From Puccinia triticina (taxonomy: Eukaryota > Basidiomycota > Pucciniomycetes > Pucciniales > Pucciniaceae), in the NCBI RefSeq assembly GCF_026914185.1, contig NC_070564.1, forward strand, positions 6,138,001 to 6,202,000: a stretch of 64,000 nucleotides of DNA, in the 5' to 3' direction. The position numbers and the translations under genes are program-made. Shown here piece by piece: positions 1-10,940 of this stretch (position 1 is its first letter; each line of letters starts with the position of its first letter). The notes beneath the pieces were generated by a model. The model was not told the DNA's origin and did not search any database. It was given only the letters and a program-made list of their open reading frames with translations.

Positions 1-2
1 GC

Positions 3-1190
3 TATTATTGTCATCAGGAAACCCATGGAACCAACAGCTGCTCTCAACTTGCCCAGGACATGTCTAGTGGTGCTGTTATCAAGGATGGAAGAGATTACAG
101 ACTTCCAGAAAAATCAGTTATTCCCTGGATTCCAAGCAGACCAATCAGAACCCCAGTGGAAGAGTACTCTAAAACTAAGCTCACATCTTCTTTTGGCCAA
201 CTAGAGGAGGACCCAGTCTATTATCAAGCCCATAGTTATGAAGCAGACCTTGGGAAGAGGACTAGAAACAACTCTAAGGATCAGGATGAAGAGGAATCAT
301 CCAAGGCAGACAAAAGGATCAGGAAGGAGAAACAGGACCTAATGGACATGGATACAGAGGACTTACTTCACATGACACAGCCCCCTACTCCTAGTGCTTC
401 CAAATCCCCTACTTCAAAAGGCTCCCCTCAGGTCAGATTCCAGGATAAGGACAAGGATTCAACCACTGCACCTAAGGACAAACCAGCTAAGAAAACCTAT
501 TTGGAAAAGACTTTGGCCAAGGAGTACCCAGGAATTGAAGACAAAGTGGCTAGTAGGATGTTGACTGCAGGAAAGATGGAGTTGGCTTTTGGAGAAATCT
601 TTGCTATATCACCAGGAGTTACTGACTGTATTAGGAAGAAGATAACCAACAGAAGGGTCCCATTGGATGGTGTCAAATCAGCAAACTTCACAGACATGGA
701 GGATGGAGAAGAACCAGCACAGGAGCAACCCACTACTCACTACTCCTGCCCCCTTGGATACATCACCATCACTATTGGAGGAGAGAAACATCAAGCACTC
801 TTGGATACTGGTTCTATGGTCAACATTATTCCTGAAACTCTTGCACATAAACTTGGATTGGTACTCACTGCTAAATCTATGAAGCTCAAAGGAATTGGAG
901 GCCACCTTACTGATATACCTGGAATTGCTGAAGATGTGGAGGTAACCATTGGGAAAGTAGTTAGGATAGTTCATTTCTGGGTAGCCAAAGGACCAGTTCA
1001 GATGATTATTGGAAAGCCTTTCTTGATGGATGTCTCAGCTAACATCAACTACAATGGAGCCAGAGGAGAAGCACTTTCAATCATGGATTCAGCTGGTCAG
1101 ACTTTTTTGGTTCCAATCATACTCCCCAGTAATCAGAAGTGGGAAACCAGCATACCTTCCAATTCTGGACTGTTAAATTTTTTAGATTGA
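3..1190 (+). CDS. Gypsy Gag C-terminus and aspartic protease (partial)
   Basis: Reading frame 3 is open from the left edge. The first codons give a CCHC zinc knuckle (C-x2-C-x4-H-x4-C) whose first Cys codon straddles the window start; it would bind the element's RNA. A charged linker follows, then a retropepsin-like protease with the active-site motif LLDTGSMVNIIP near 800-840 and the flap/second strand IIGKPFLMDV near 1000. The Met at position 60 is internal to Gag, not a true start. The frame ends at 1190, overlapping the next frame by about 50 bases in the -1 frame. That is either a programmed frameshift or a single-base indel; no classic slippery heptamer was obvious in the overlap. Confidence 0.75.
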   Translation, partial: YYCHQETHGTNSCSQLAQDMSSGAVIKDGRDYRLPEKSVIPWIPSRPIRTPVEEYSKTKLTSSFGQLEEDPVYYQAHSYEADLGKRTRNNSKDQDEEESSKADKRIRKEKQDLMDMDTEDLLHMTQPPTPSASKSPTSKGSPQVRFQDKDKDSTTAPKDKPAKKTYLEKTLAKEYPGIEDKVASRMLTAGKMELAFGEIFAISPGVTDCIRKKITNRRVPLDGVKSANFTDMEDGEEPAQEQPTTHYSCPLGYITITIGGEKHQALLDTGSMVNIIPETLAHKLGLVLTAKSMKLKGIGGHLTDIPGIAEDVEVTIGKVVRIVHFWVAKGPVQMIIGKPFLMDVSANINYNGARGEALSIMDSAGQTFLVPIILPSNQKWETSIPSNSGLLNFLD

Positions 1191-2659
1191 GACCAGGTTT
1201 TCAGTTCCCCTCTCTTACAACTGCAACCCTGGAAAACAACCAAAAGCAACAAACTGTAGTCACTCATTCAGCAAAATATAAATCAACTCTAAAAAAAATA
1301 AAACCAGTAAACCAACCAATGCCATTATCTCTCAATCCCCCATTGTCAAGGCCACCACTCTCAAGAGATCCTTACCTCACTCCTTTAAGCCCTTTTCCTC
1401 CACCATTCACTCCTACCTCCAAGATTACTCAAGAAAGGCTGGACCTCATCAATTTTGGACCTCCTGGATGGCTTTCTCCTCAAGAATATCTCCTGCTGGT
1501 ATGGGTAATTGTGATTAGACAAGGTGCTTTGGCTTTTGTAGAAACAGAAAGAGGCCTTCTTAAACACACCTATGGACAGCCTTATATTATTCCAGTCATT
1601 CCCCATGAACCTTGGCAACAGAAACCAATTCCAATCCCTGCACCCATCAAAGACCAGGTTATAGAATTGGTAAGGGAAAGACTCAGCACTGGCCTCTATG
1701 AACAATCCTTTTCCAGTTATTCCAGCCCTATATTTTGTGTAAAGAAGCAGGATGGTAAGCTCAGAATTGTACATGACCTTCAGAAACTCAACAGAGTCAC
1801 CATTAAGGACGCTGGACTACCACCAAAGACAGAGGAACTCATTGAATCATTCACTGGAAGGGCTTGCTATGGACTAGGTGATATTATGGGAGGATATGAT
1901 GAAAGAGAATTAGCTCCAGAATCCAGACCTTTGACCACCTTTGAAACACCCCTTGGAAGATTTCAACTTACCAGATTACCCCAAGGAGCCACCAATTCAG
2001 TTGCAGTTTACCAGGCCCAAATGATGTGGATACTCCAGGATGAATTACCTCAACATATGGGAATCTTTGTGGATGATGGAGGTATAAAAGGACCAACCTC
2101 TGACTACAATGAAGAAACTCTAAAGGACAACCCCCAGATCAGAAGATTTATCTATGAATATGCCATTACTCTGGAAAGGATTCTTTTCAGGATTGAAGAA
2201 GCTGGACTCACCATCTCTGGGAAGAAATTTGCTTGCTGTGTACCTGCTCTGGATCTGGTAGGCCATGTGTTTTGTAAGGAAGGCAGAAGGATATCCATCA
2301 AGAAGCTCAACAAAATTGAAACCTGGCCAACTCCCACCACTCCTTCAGATGTCAGAGGATTCCTAGGTATCTGTGTATATGTTAGAATGTTCATTAAAAA
2401 TTACTCAACCATTACTGCTCCACTCAGAAGACTCACCAGGAAGGACTCCTCTTGGGATTGGACTGAAGATTGCCAGGATGCCTTTGAGGACCTTAAAAGG
2501 ATTGTTGGAACTGATATCACCCTGAAGAAATTGGACTATGGACCTAATGCTGGCTTAATCAAACTCTCAGTGGACTCCAGTGTTATTGCTGCAGGTGCTG
2601 TTCTTACTCAACAGGATTCTGATGGATTGGATAGGCCTGTGTTATATATGAGTCAGTAG
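1139..2659 (+). CDS. Gypsy reverse transcriptase and start of RNase H
   Basis: The open segment carries the RT core: FCVKKQDGKLRIVHDLQKLN (fingers/palm), the LPQGATNS motif, and the catalytic box FVDD at about 2065-2079 (Gypsy elements usually have YVDD or FVDD). It continues into the thumb, the connection WPTPTTPSDVRGFLG and the start of RNase H (SVDSSVIAAGAVL). The first codon is GTG, so the segment must be entered by frameshift from Gag-protease. It stops at TAG 2657-2659 inside RNase H; the sense reading continues in another frame (SPRGSKYSQSKLELCGVAK near 2663-2720), showing a one-base indel close to 2657. Confidence 0.75.
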   Translation: MGNQHTFQFWTVKFFRLRPGFQFPSLTTATLENNQKQQTVVTHSAKYKSTLKKIKPVNQPMPLSLNPPLSRPPLSRDPYLTPLSPFPPPFTPTSKITQERLDLINFGPPGWLSPQEYLLLVWVIVIRQGALAFVETERGLLKHTYGQPYIIPVIPHEPWQQKPIPIPAPIKDQVIELVRERLSTGLYEQSFSSYSSPIFCVKKQDGKLRIVHDLQKLNRVTIKDAGLPPKTEELIESFTGRACYGLGDIMGGYDERELAPESRPLTTFETPLGRFQLTRLPQGATNSVAVYQAQMMWILQDELPQHMGIFVDDGGIKGPTSDYNEETLKDNPQIRRFIYEYAITLERILFRIEEAGLTISGKKFACCVPALDLVGHVFCKEGRRISIKKLNKIETWPTPTTPSDVRGFLGICVYVRMFIKNYSTITAPLRRLTRKDSSWDWTEDCQDAFEDLKRIVGTDITLKKLDYGPNAGLIKLSVDSSVIAAGAVLTQQDSDGLDRPVLYMSQ

Positions 2660-4311
2660 TCTTTTCACCCAGGGGATCAAAATACTCACAATCCAAATTA
2701 GAACTCTGTGGTGTTGCCAAGATCCTCAAGAAACTTCAAACCAAACTGTGGGGCCAACATTTTCAACTCAGAGTGGATGCCCAGTGCCTTATTGGAATGA
2801 TCAACAACCCTTCACTTCCCAATGCCCCTATGAACAGATGGATTGGATTTATTCAGTTATTCTCCTATGACCTTGTTCACACTCCTGGAAAAACTTTCAC
2901 CTTACCTGATGGACTTTCAAGAAGACCCCCTGATTCTGATGAAGATGACTGTCCTAGCTTTGATGAAGATGAAACCTGGATCAAACCTCACCCTGGATTT
3001 GGAACTAAACATTCTACTTTTGGCCTGCTTCTGGGGACATCAGCTAAGTTGGGGGAGGGGGTAAGTAACTTGCAGCAAGGAATTTGGAAGCACCTCCAGG
3101 AATACCTTTCAACCATGAACAAACCTCCAGGATGCAGCAGCCTGGAATTCAAGAAAATTTTGCACAAATCAGCCAACTTCTTCCTTTCCAATGGAGTCTT
3201 GCACAGGATCAACAAACCATTCTCCCAGATAGTAGTCACCTCCTCTTCAGCTCAGAATTCCATCCTCAATTCCCTTCATGAATCCTTAGGCCACAGAGGT
3301 ATTGCTGAAACCTACAGAAGAATTAAACTCAGATTTTGGTGGCCAGGTCTCAAGAGAGGTGTTACCAAGTGGGTCCAGTCTTGTGAAGCTTGCCAGAAGA
3401 GGAGTTCAAAATTGCCAATGGAACCCAAGAAACCTACAGGAGCAGCAACCATCTTTGGAAGAGTCAGTTTGGATACAGTTCACATCAAAGCTGGCAAATG
3501 GAAATACCTGGTAATTGCAAGAGATGACCTTTCTGGATGGGTAGAAGCAGTTGGACTAGAAAAGATTCAAGCAAAGAAAATCTCCCAGTGGTTCTTGGAC
3601 AACTGGATCTACAGATATGGAGCCCCTTGGTCAGTCACAGTGGATGGAGGCTCTGAAGTTGGACAACAATTTCAAAAATCCCTTCTGGAATCTGGAATCA
3701 AAATCAAAGTCACCACCCCTTATTATCCTGAAGCAAATGGTATGGTAGAAAGAGGACATCAGGCAATTAAGGATACCTTGGTCAAGCTCTGTGGAAAGGA
3801 AGGCAAGAAATGGAGGAATTATTTACCTTTGGTTTTATTTGCAGACAGAATTTCCACCAAAAGATCAACTGGATACTCACCTTATGAACTAGTTCTTGGA
3901 CAGCCCCCCATCTTACCCATTGACCTAGAATTGGAAACCTTCTTTGGAGTGGATTGGTCAAAGGTAGAATCAACTCAGGATCTTTTATTGGCTAGGACTC
4001 AGCAGCTTGAAAACAGGGATACCATCTTGCAGCAAGCACACCAGCAGCTTATGGATTCCAGGAAGAACTCTGTGGACTATTGGAACAAGAAGAAAACACC
4101 AAGGCAGCCACTAAAGAAAGGTCAATTAGTAGTAGTGTATAATAAATCTTTGGACTCTCAGTTTGGCAAGCTCTTTGAAAATAAATGGAATGGCCCTTAC
4201 AGAATCAAAGCTCAAAACCCAGGAGGATCTTACATCTTGGAAGAATTGGATGGCACAGAATTAGCCAGAAGGTTTGCTGCAACTCATGTCAAGGAATACC
4301 ACTCCAGGTAA
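2660..4311 (+). CDS. Gypsy RNase H C-terminal part and integrase
   Basis: Continuation of pol after the frameshift near 2657. It holds the RNase H end and tether (HTPGKTFTLPDGLSRRP), the integrase HHCC zinc domain (H-x4-H near 3278, then SCEACQKRS near 3385), and the DDE core: Asp in SLDTVHIKAG (about 3471), Asp in VTVDGGSEV (about 3642), Glu in EANGMVERGH (about 3740). The C-terminal part ends with GPYRIKAQNPGGSYILEE, a typical Gypsy integrase tail. No chromodomain was recognised. The 1.5-kb frame from 2773 is uninterrupted, so the integrase itself may be recent. Confidence 0.75.
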
Positions 4312-4478
4312 AAACAAATAAGGAATAATCAATTCATCTCTTTTCTCTTTTCTCTTTCTCATCTTCTTACACAATAACATAACAACAAAATAAAATAAAA
4401 TCTATAAACAAATCAGAAATAAATCAATATAAATCAGTCTCAAAAACACTCTCAAATAAAAATAACTAAATATAAAAA

Positions 4479-5244
4479 TCAAAAGCTCACCTCTTCTTCT
4501 TTTATCACTACATCACCCTCTTCCATTTCACTTTTCTCCTTCTCTTTTCCCTTCTCCTTATCTAAAAATCAAAAGACATCAAAAGAAAAATTAAAGCATA
4601 ACATTAGTAAAAATCCTCAATAAAGAATAAAAATAGAACTTACCCTCAGCTCTTATCCTCTCCATTTCTGCTTCTACCCTCCAACCATCTTCCTCCTCTT
4701 CCACTTGGTCCCTCACCCTTAACAACTCCAGGGCATTCTTTTCCTCAGTTTCCTCTATCATGGCATCTATTATGGAATGAGTATCCATCTAAAAAATCAA
4801 AATAGAAACAGGGAAAAATATCAGTATTATAATCAATCTTCTTTCTTTTCAAATTCTTATTCATCTACATACAGAATCCACTCGACATACATGTGCAAAG
4901 GCGTCGTGAAATCGGCTATACAACCTCAGACGTGCGTTTCGTGCGGCAACCGGGTCGTCGAGGTCCTCACGAGCAAAGGCGAGGAGTCCTTGCTGGATAA
5001 AGTGGCGCAAGGCGTAGATTTCTTCGGGTTTGAAACTGTCCCGCATGCCGGAGTTATATGCGTGGACGTTGTCTACGGCCGAGTGCGCTCGACAAATGGA
5101 AAACGGGATATTGTAAGAGGGGCTAATAACGGCTGCTTCGTCGAGTTGAGATGAAGTTATGGACGTGTTTGAAGAATAATCTAATGAGTTATCGAGGTTT
5201 TCTTTCGGCGAAGAAGGCGTGGAAGTGGCGCTGGAGGCAAACAT
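4479..5244 (-). CDS. Spliced antisense ORF inside the Gypsy 3' region (199 aa)
   Basis: On the strand opposite to pol, three exons fit by splice signals and phase: 5244-4873, 4788-4644 and 4561-4479. Donors are GTATGT and GTAAGT, acceptors TTTTTTAG and TTTTTAG. The protein has a Ser/Asp-rich start, a segment EEIYALRHFIQQGLLAFARE followed by AARNARLRLYSRFHDAFAH, then an acidic Glu/Lys-rich helix (IEETEEKNALELLRVRDQ). No domain was recognised. Exon 1 is GC-rich compared with the AT-rich pol, hinting at separate origin. Antisense ORFs between integrase and the 3' LTR are known from other Gypsy lineages (established for plant Tat elements); whether this one is transcribed is inference. Confidence 0.45.
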
Positions 5245-5655
5245 TACGGATATTGAATGCGATAACGGAACTTTTCCGTTGGCCGACGACCAGGGGCCTT
5301 ATAGATACTCATTTTTTCTTCATTTTATGACGTCACTATGGACGCCTTTACCTTTCAGAATCGTGTGGCGCGGATTCTCTTTCATTTTCTTAATGTTGAT
5401 TCTGGTGTTCGACCCAGTTTAATTAAATTCTTGGAACGCTTTCACGTCATTCTTTTCGCCTATAACTTTTTTCAATCGATTGGCCAGCTTCAAGAGTCTA
5501 ATTGGACAGCTCCTTGGCGTTACCTTAAGAGTATTTCATCATGTATTCATCTCCCTTCAACTCCTATACGATGGAAACCGCGGAAAATCATAATAAAGCT
5601 TTAATCGGTCGGCCGGCTTCAAATTTAATATTGATCATTACAGTATTCATAAATG

Positions 5656-6095
5656 CGATCTTGCCTTTCATTTGAACTCGGTTCTGGACGATTCTATCGA
5701 GCCGTTTAGAAGTTATAACCCCTCAACGTTTCCCTAGGATTTTCGCGGCCCCGCGGGTGCCATTCATTAAACGTTTACGGCGACCTATCGGCCAAAAGGA
5801 ATCTCAATATCAATCTATTCTAGTTTCATCTCCTCCTTCTTGCCTTTCAAATGAGCTCGTAATTAGAAAATTTCATCGACGGGTTTTTGAGTTATATCTG
5901 GAGGAAGTGGTCTCTTAATCTGCACGGCTTTACTACTACGCGCGCCCGCGGGTCTTGCTTGGATCTTTAACCGGCCCTACACAATCGATACTCAACCCTT
6001 AAAAATAACCAGTATATACCATTTTAATCTGCAGAATTGCCTCTTTCGAATGAACTTGGTTTCAAGAATTTTCATCGAGCCGTTCCGGAGATACA
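5656..6095 (+). repeat. Three diverged direct repeats spaced by about 185 bp
   Basis: A motif of about 60 bases recurs at 5661-5720, 5841-5897 and 6035-6095. Each copy has a core of the type TTGCCTTTCAAATGARCTCG followed by TTCATCGASCCGTTT and GAGTTAT. The stretch has no convincing coding frame and lies between integrase and 3' LTR of the Gypsy element. Regular spacing suggests decayed tandem duplication within the element. Confidence 0.5.
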
Positions 6096-6355
6096 GGTCG
6101 ATCAATTTCTATTTTTCTTTTCGTCATTCCGCACGCGCGCCTCCCGCTTGGAGCCCCCGCTCAGACAACAGGACCCCTCTTTCGACAGCACGCGCGCATG
6201 GACACATGTTCCATTCCTCATCTGTACAAAATTTAACGCTTTGTTCGTGGTGGACATGGGGAAATTAAAAGGAGTGAAGTACTCAAGAAGAAAAGGAAGA
6301 GAGGGAAAAAGGAAACCATCATCATGGAAAAGGAATTCATTTCTGGAATAATCAC

Positions 6356-6806
6356 TCATTTTTATCCATCCATCCATCATTATTCCTTACCATCTAATAT
6401 CAATTATGGATCATCAATCAATTCAATCATCCATCAATCAATCCATCCATCCATCATTATTCCTTACCATCCCATAGCAATTACTGGACATCCAACCACC
6501 ACAATATTGGAACTTCATCATCTTCACCCTGTATTCTAGGAATTATTCAATCAGCAATCCAATCACTCTTTCATTCATCATTATAATCAATTTCTTCCAA
6601 CACATTGCAGCTCAGAAACCACCCAACTTGAGCAAGAATATTCTTTGGACAGCTTATCAACCTCTCTGGACTTCAAATTCTCTTCACTGAACTTTACATT
6701 ATATACTCAGAAACTCAGAAATCCAGTCATTCAATTCCAAATCATTCACACCCTTCAGAAATTACAATTATCAACCTCATCAATCAATCAATCAATCATC
6801 ATCAAT
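6356..6806 (+). repeat. ATCC/ATCA-type microsatellite tracts
   Basis: Imperfect CATCCATC and CAATCAAT tracts occur at about 6364-6460, and a purer CAAT run at about 6778-6798. The phrase ATTATTCCTTACCATC occurs twice about 90 bases apart. Non-coding 3' part of the Gypsy element. Confidence 0.6.
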
Positions 6807-6942
6807 CATTGCATTCTTCCTTAGCCTCAGTTAGGCGGGAAAATTATTCTCCAGAGTGGAAATTAGTCTAATATGTGTCTGTCTCAAGGATATTGCCTTC
6901 AGCAGAGTTAGATCTTCTTATACATTCAACCCTCATTGATAA

Positions 6943-7200
6943 TTGGACCTTCTTTTGGATACTGGACTCTTTGGATTGGATACTGGACTATGGATACTCT
7001 GGATACATAGGACTATTGGACTTTGGATTGGACTTGCATACCTTGGACTCAGATATACTGGACTTGGATTATACTTGGATTCTAATTGGCTTTGGACACT
7101 GGACTCTGGATTTGGACTGCTACTCAGGACTTTGGATTTCACCTTTTGGAGGAAGAACACTGGACTTTGGACTTTGGACTCTTGGACTCAACATTCTTCA
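6943..7200 (+). repeat. TTGGAC/TTTGGA-rich degenerate tandem repeat
   Basis: A degenerate hexamer-like array of TGGACT and TTTGGA words precedes the polypurine tract. Two plus-strand frames are open only because the array lacks stops; their Leu/Asp/Trp composition is not protein-like. Confidence 0.6.
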
Positions 7201-7246
7201 ACTCTTTCTGGATCACTCTTCTCTTTGGTGCATTGCCTGGGGACAG

Positions 7247-7265
7247 AAAATAAGTTGGGGGAGGA
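7247..7265 (+). other. Polypurine tract of the Gypsy element
   Basis: A purine-rich run (AAAATAAGTTGGGGGAGGA) sits immediately before a TGTGGTG sequence that would start the 3' LTR. This is the expected position and composition of the plus-strand primer for reverse transcription. Confidence 0.6.
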
Positions 7266-8200
7266 TGTGGTGCTCCATTCCAAACCATAAGTAGTATTTT
7301 ATTGCTTTCTTTTACAATATATTCATCATTACATTGCCCATTTCTCCATAACCCTTCACAAATACCTCATTATTATTGCATATTCAGATTCTACATCAAA
7401 TTTCACATATAGTCACTCATACATAGTATACTCTTATCTTCAATGGTTCAATAGTTATAGAGGATATAAGACTTACAGATAATCTACAGTCTTCATTAGT
7501 TACAATACTCAATTCATTAGTAACTTACTGGAATCATTACAGTACATCCCTTTTACATAATTACTTTCACATACTAAACCCTTTACATACATTCCTCATT
7601 ATGTACTATGGCTATTGTACACATTACATCATTAGATCTGTGCTTACCTCTTTCAGTAGTGCTCATCATTACAAGTTGTTACTATGTTCTCATCACTTTT
7701 CCCCATTAGTACATTCTTTTATTCCCATAACCAGCATTCCCTTTTCAGCATTGCTCATCATTACATACTGTTACTATGTTCACATCACTCTTCCTCATTT
7801 GTACAACCTTCATTCTCATAGCCAGAACTCTTCATTGTCTGTGCTCATCCCTCCTTACTATAAGAATTGTCTTCCCCCCCCTCACTTGTACCTCATGCAG
7901 AGAAATATATACAGAATTTATAGATAATTTTGGATACAGAAATTATAAGTTCCCCACTCTCATCAATCCTCCATCTCTCTTACCCTCAGTAGTCAGTAGT
8001 TAAAGCTCATAGTACTAGCTCCTAAGATCAAGCAGAAATCAGCCACACCTTTTCTTCTTTTTTCTTAGTGTTACTCTCATCCCCTCAGCATTAGTCAGGA
8101 AGGCAGCCTCATCAGCACCCTTGCATAGCTTACATTAGTACTAGTGTTGCTATCCATTTACCTTCCAAGCTCTATTCTCCCCTTTGAGTAGTTCCACAGC
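7266..8200 (+). mobile_element. Probable 3' LTR of the Gypsy element, right end unresolved
   Basis: It begins TGTGGTGCTCC directly after the polypurine tract. Inside, a stretch of about 100 bases is tandemly duplicated with divergence (about 7660-7755 and 7757-7850, both containing GCTCATCATTACA). No second LTR is in the window, so the end cannot be fixed. No coding sequence seen. Confidence 0.45.
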
Positions 8201-9052
8201 GTCCCATTTACTGAAAGATATTTCCCAGATTGAGACGGATCGCCGTTGGGGTCAGTCAGACCATTGTAACCCGGCGGTGTGGTGGACAGATCTGTGCACG
8301 CGTAGGAATCAGGCTTTCTGCCCGCGCATGACGCGCGCTGGAGGACGTCAGGATTCAAGACATCAAGACTTTCAGTTTCCAGCCCTCAAGATTCAATAGC
8401 GCGGCGTGGCGCGCATCCTCAAGACGTTTCAGGTTTTCTTTTCCTTCTTTCTTTTCGTTTCTGTTTTTATGTCTTTGTTCCCTTTCTATTTCTTTTCATC
8501 ATGTTTGTTATTTTCTTCTTTCACACTGCGCGCGTTGGACGGGTTTGGATGAGGAGGGTTGGTCTTTTATTTGTTTTGTCTTTTTTGTTTTGTTTTGTTT
8601 CTTGTCTTGTTTGTAGAGCGTGTGTGCGCGCTAGGTTGTGATGAGCTGTCTGTTAGATGTCACAAGCTCCAGGGTTTGAGTTCAGTTTGAACTCCGGCTT
8701 TGGAGCGGCATGGACCCACTCTGAACCATAGAATTTCAGTCAAACCATCAAAATTCAAAGTTCACGTCTTGGCACTTGTCTGCCCGAATCTCACGTCTTT
8801 AAGTTCTTTACCCCGCAAAACGCCGATCTCCTCCACATTACTGGTTTAGATCACATCCCTCATCCCGCCGGCAGTATCCCCGGCCCCCCTTCTCAACACA
8901 AACACCGCCGACACGCAACTCCAGCCGTCGTAAAATCAATCCCTACTCAATGCTACACGACTCACCGCGCTCTTTTACGGCCAATCATAACCGGAGGGCA
9001 TACATATCTCAGATTTTCATTTTTCTTTTCCCCTCCCCAAACTGCTGCCGGC
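8201..9052. other. No gene recognised; boundary zone between two retroelements
   Basis: This contains T-rich and CGCG-containing sequence, with no open frame carrying recognisable motifs. It separates the Gypsy 3' LTR from the truncated Copia reverse transcriptase. It may hold an LTR remnant of either element, but no matching ends could be identified. Confidence 0.4.
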
Positions 9053-9640
9053 TTAGCACCGGCCAGAGTTCCATAGCGGAAGAGGCGTCTTGGAGACTGA
9101 TACACCATCCCATTCTGAGTCCAGAAGACCTTTCACCAGGTTCCTCTGACAGAGAGTAAAACCCCGACCGTCTCGCTTGACATTGAGACCAACTATGGAA
9201 TTGAGTTTATCACTCCATTTTATCTTGAGAATCGCGCTCAGATCCTGCTCCAGTTTCTTCAGAAGTTCCACACTAGAGGCAGTTACTACCCCATCATCAA
9301 CATGAAGCCAGATTACTCCATGCAAAGTCGGATGCTGTAAGATATATAGAGGATTATCATATTGAGAAGGAACATACCCGAGGTTGTCAAGGGTTTGTTT
9401 CAGGTGAAGCCACCAGCAACGCGCGGCCTGGCGCGTACCATAGAGCGCTTTCTTAAGCAAAAGAGCATGCCCAGGCGGTACCACCATCCCTTCAGGTGGT
9501 TCAATCCAGACTTCCTTGTTGATGGGAGAGTTAAAATACGCTGCAACAAAATCAAAACTATGTACCGGCCAGTTGTAGGCCGCTGCTACCGTCAGTAACA
9601 AACGCAGCGCTACAAAAGTGGCCGTTGTGAGAACTCCTTT
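9053..9640 (-). pseudogene. Copia reverse transcriptase fragment
   Basis: The frame shows the Copia RT palm: FDFVAAYFNSPI, the segment KALYGTRQAARCWWLHLKQ and the catalytic region VIWLHVDDGVVTAS with the VDD box. The usual Copia form is YVDD, so the first position has changed to His. The reading ends at a stop at 9053, before RNase H. Upstream it continues to about 9640 (ATFVALRLLLTVAA), where it meets the insertion at 9641-10940. Confidence 0.75.
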
Positions 9641-10940
9641 GGGACGGGTGGCAGTTCTGCGAGGGGGAAATACCAGTTATAATATTTCAAAGATGTAAGA
9701 AGCTATTACAACTGTTACGGGTGGTTTGAAAGACCTGCCCCTCTATGATACTACACAAGAGCTTTCACAACAAATTTATTTATTGTTGTGGCAAACTAAT
9801 GATAGAGAAAACTATGTGCAGCAGTCTCTTATCAGACCTAGATCAAACTTGAATTCAGCGGAAAAGTGGATTTTGTAAGGGAAATGGAGTTAGAGTGGTT
9901 TACAGCAGCCTTGAGTCAGATAATGGAAATGAGCCTAAACATAAGATATGTTTTATATGGTTTGATATGTTTGTGATATGAAAGTGGAGATAAACTGATA
10001 CAAGACTTCTGAGAGAACTGATGTTATATGTGAACTATTCAAAGTGTCTTTGCCCTCTTCCTTAACCTTCAGTTAAGAGCACAATGGGTTAAGATCACTT
10101 TGACTTGTTAAGAGCACAAGTGGGTGATGCTTGCTACTTGACTACTTAGAACTACTCTGAGGCATGAAAGACGTTAATGGGCAACTTGATTGAGATAACA
10201 CTGCTGGATTTATGTGGATGTGACTTGTAACTCTGAGTGAGATGTGTGTTCTGGTTAGGATTGCCCTGAGTGGCATGCTGAAAACTGAGGAGGGAAAATC
10301 TCCTCCTTTTATAGTAAAATGTGAGGTATTTTTGCTGGTGGGGATCCTTGTGAGGGATTTTTGCTGGTGTGACCACCACACAGGTGTCCATGTGGTGATG
10401 GTATCCACGTGGTTGTGGTGGTGGTGTCCATATGGTATCCACGTGGTTGTGGTGGTGGTGTCCATGTGGTGTCCACGTGGTGGTGTCCATGGCGCCTACA
10501 CAATTATGGAGGTGTCCACAGGTGGAGCCATGCTGTGGTACGTGGGTGGAGCCAAACAACAACCCTGGAGATGTCCACAGGTGGAACCATGCCGTGGTGC
10601 GTGGGTGGAGCCAAACAACAATCATGGAGTTGTCCACAGGTGGAACCATGCCATGGGCAGAGCCAAACCACGCCACTACATACACTATAAATATGTCCTT
10701 GAGTCTAATTCTATGCTATGTACTATCAAAATATCTCTACAGTATGTAATTATGCTTATGAACACAGTATAATACTCGTAACTTTTGCCTGAGTGCAGCT
10801 AACCTAGTGGTTCCAGTGAGTGACTAGGGGTTAAATGACCTGTAGAATCCAATTATGCAATAATACATCTAGAAATATGTCTCCTTCTCAATAGTAAACT
10901 GTGACTTTATGTGATTTGATACTTGAAACACTTTTGGCAC
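9641..10940 (+). mobile_element. Insertion splitting the Copia RT, possibly a solo LTR
   Basis: Copia RT coding sequence stops at the FAPTV motif near 10940 and resumes near 9640, so about 1.3 kb between is foreign. It contains no coding sequence, a GTGGTGTCCACGTGG-type minisatellite, and a TATAAAT box at 10686-10692 on the plus strand. A promoter box inside a gene-less insert suggests a solo LTR in plus orientation. Exact ends and target duplication could not be fixed by eye, so the class is open. Confidence 0.5.
10376..10676 (+). repeat. Two adjacent minisatellites
   Basis: At about 10376-10493 a GTGGTGTCCATGTGGT-like unit recurs, with longer copies containing GTATCCACGTGGTTGTGG. At about 10510-10676 a unit of about 60 bases (CCACAGGTGGAACCATGC ... 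GGAGCCAAACAACAA) occurs three times. Open frames across them on both strands are repeat artefacts. Confidence 0.75.

Larger units (their letters stand above)
1..8200 (+). mobile_element. Ty3/Gypsy LTR retrotransposon, 5' truncated by window edge
   Basis: Domains run in Gypsy order on the plus strand: gag zinc knuckle at the very left edge, aspartic protease, reverse transcriptase, RNase H, integrase (ending 4311), about 3 kb of non-pol sequence, a purine tract at 7247-7265 and a TG-starting LTR-like sequence from 7266. Integrase downstream of RNase H distinguishes it from Copia. The 5' LTR lies outside the window, so the two LTRs cannot be compared and the right boundary (given as 8200) is a guess. 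The pol reading frame is broken twice, so this copy is probably not autonomous. Confidence 0.75.

Noticed and set aside
6875..7294. Leu/Asp/Trp-rich plus-strand frames
   Set aside because: Products of the TTGGAC/TTTGGA degenerate repeat before the Gypsy polypurine tract, with no domain.
10142..10772. Several frames on both strands rich in His, Thr, Val and Trp
   Set aside because: They translate the GTGGTGTCCACGTGG minisatellite and its neighbours; no coding evidence.
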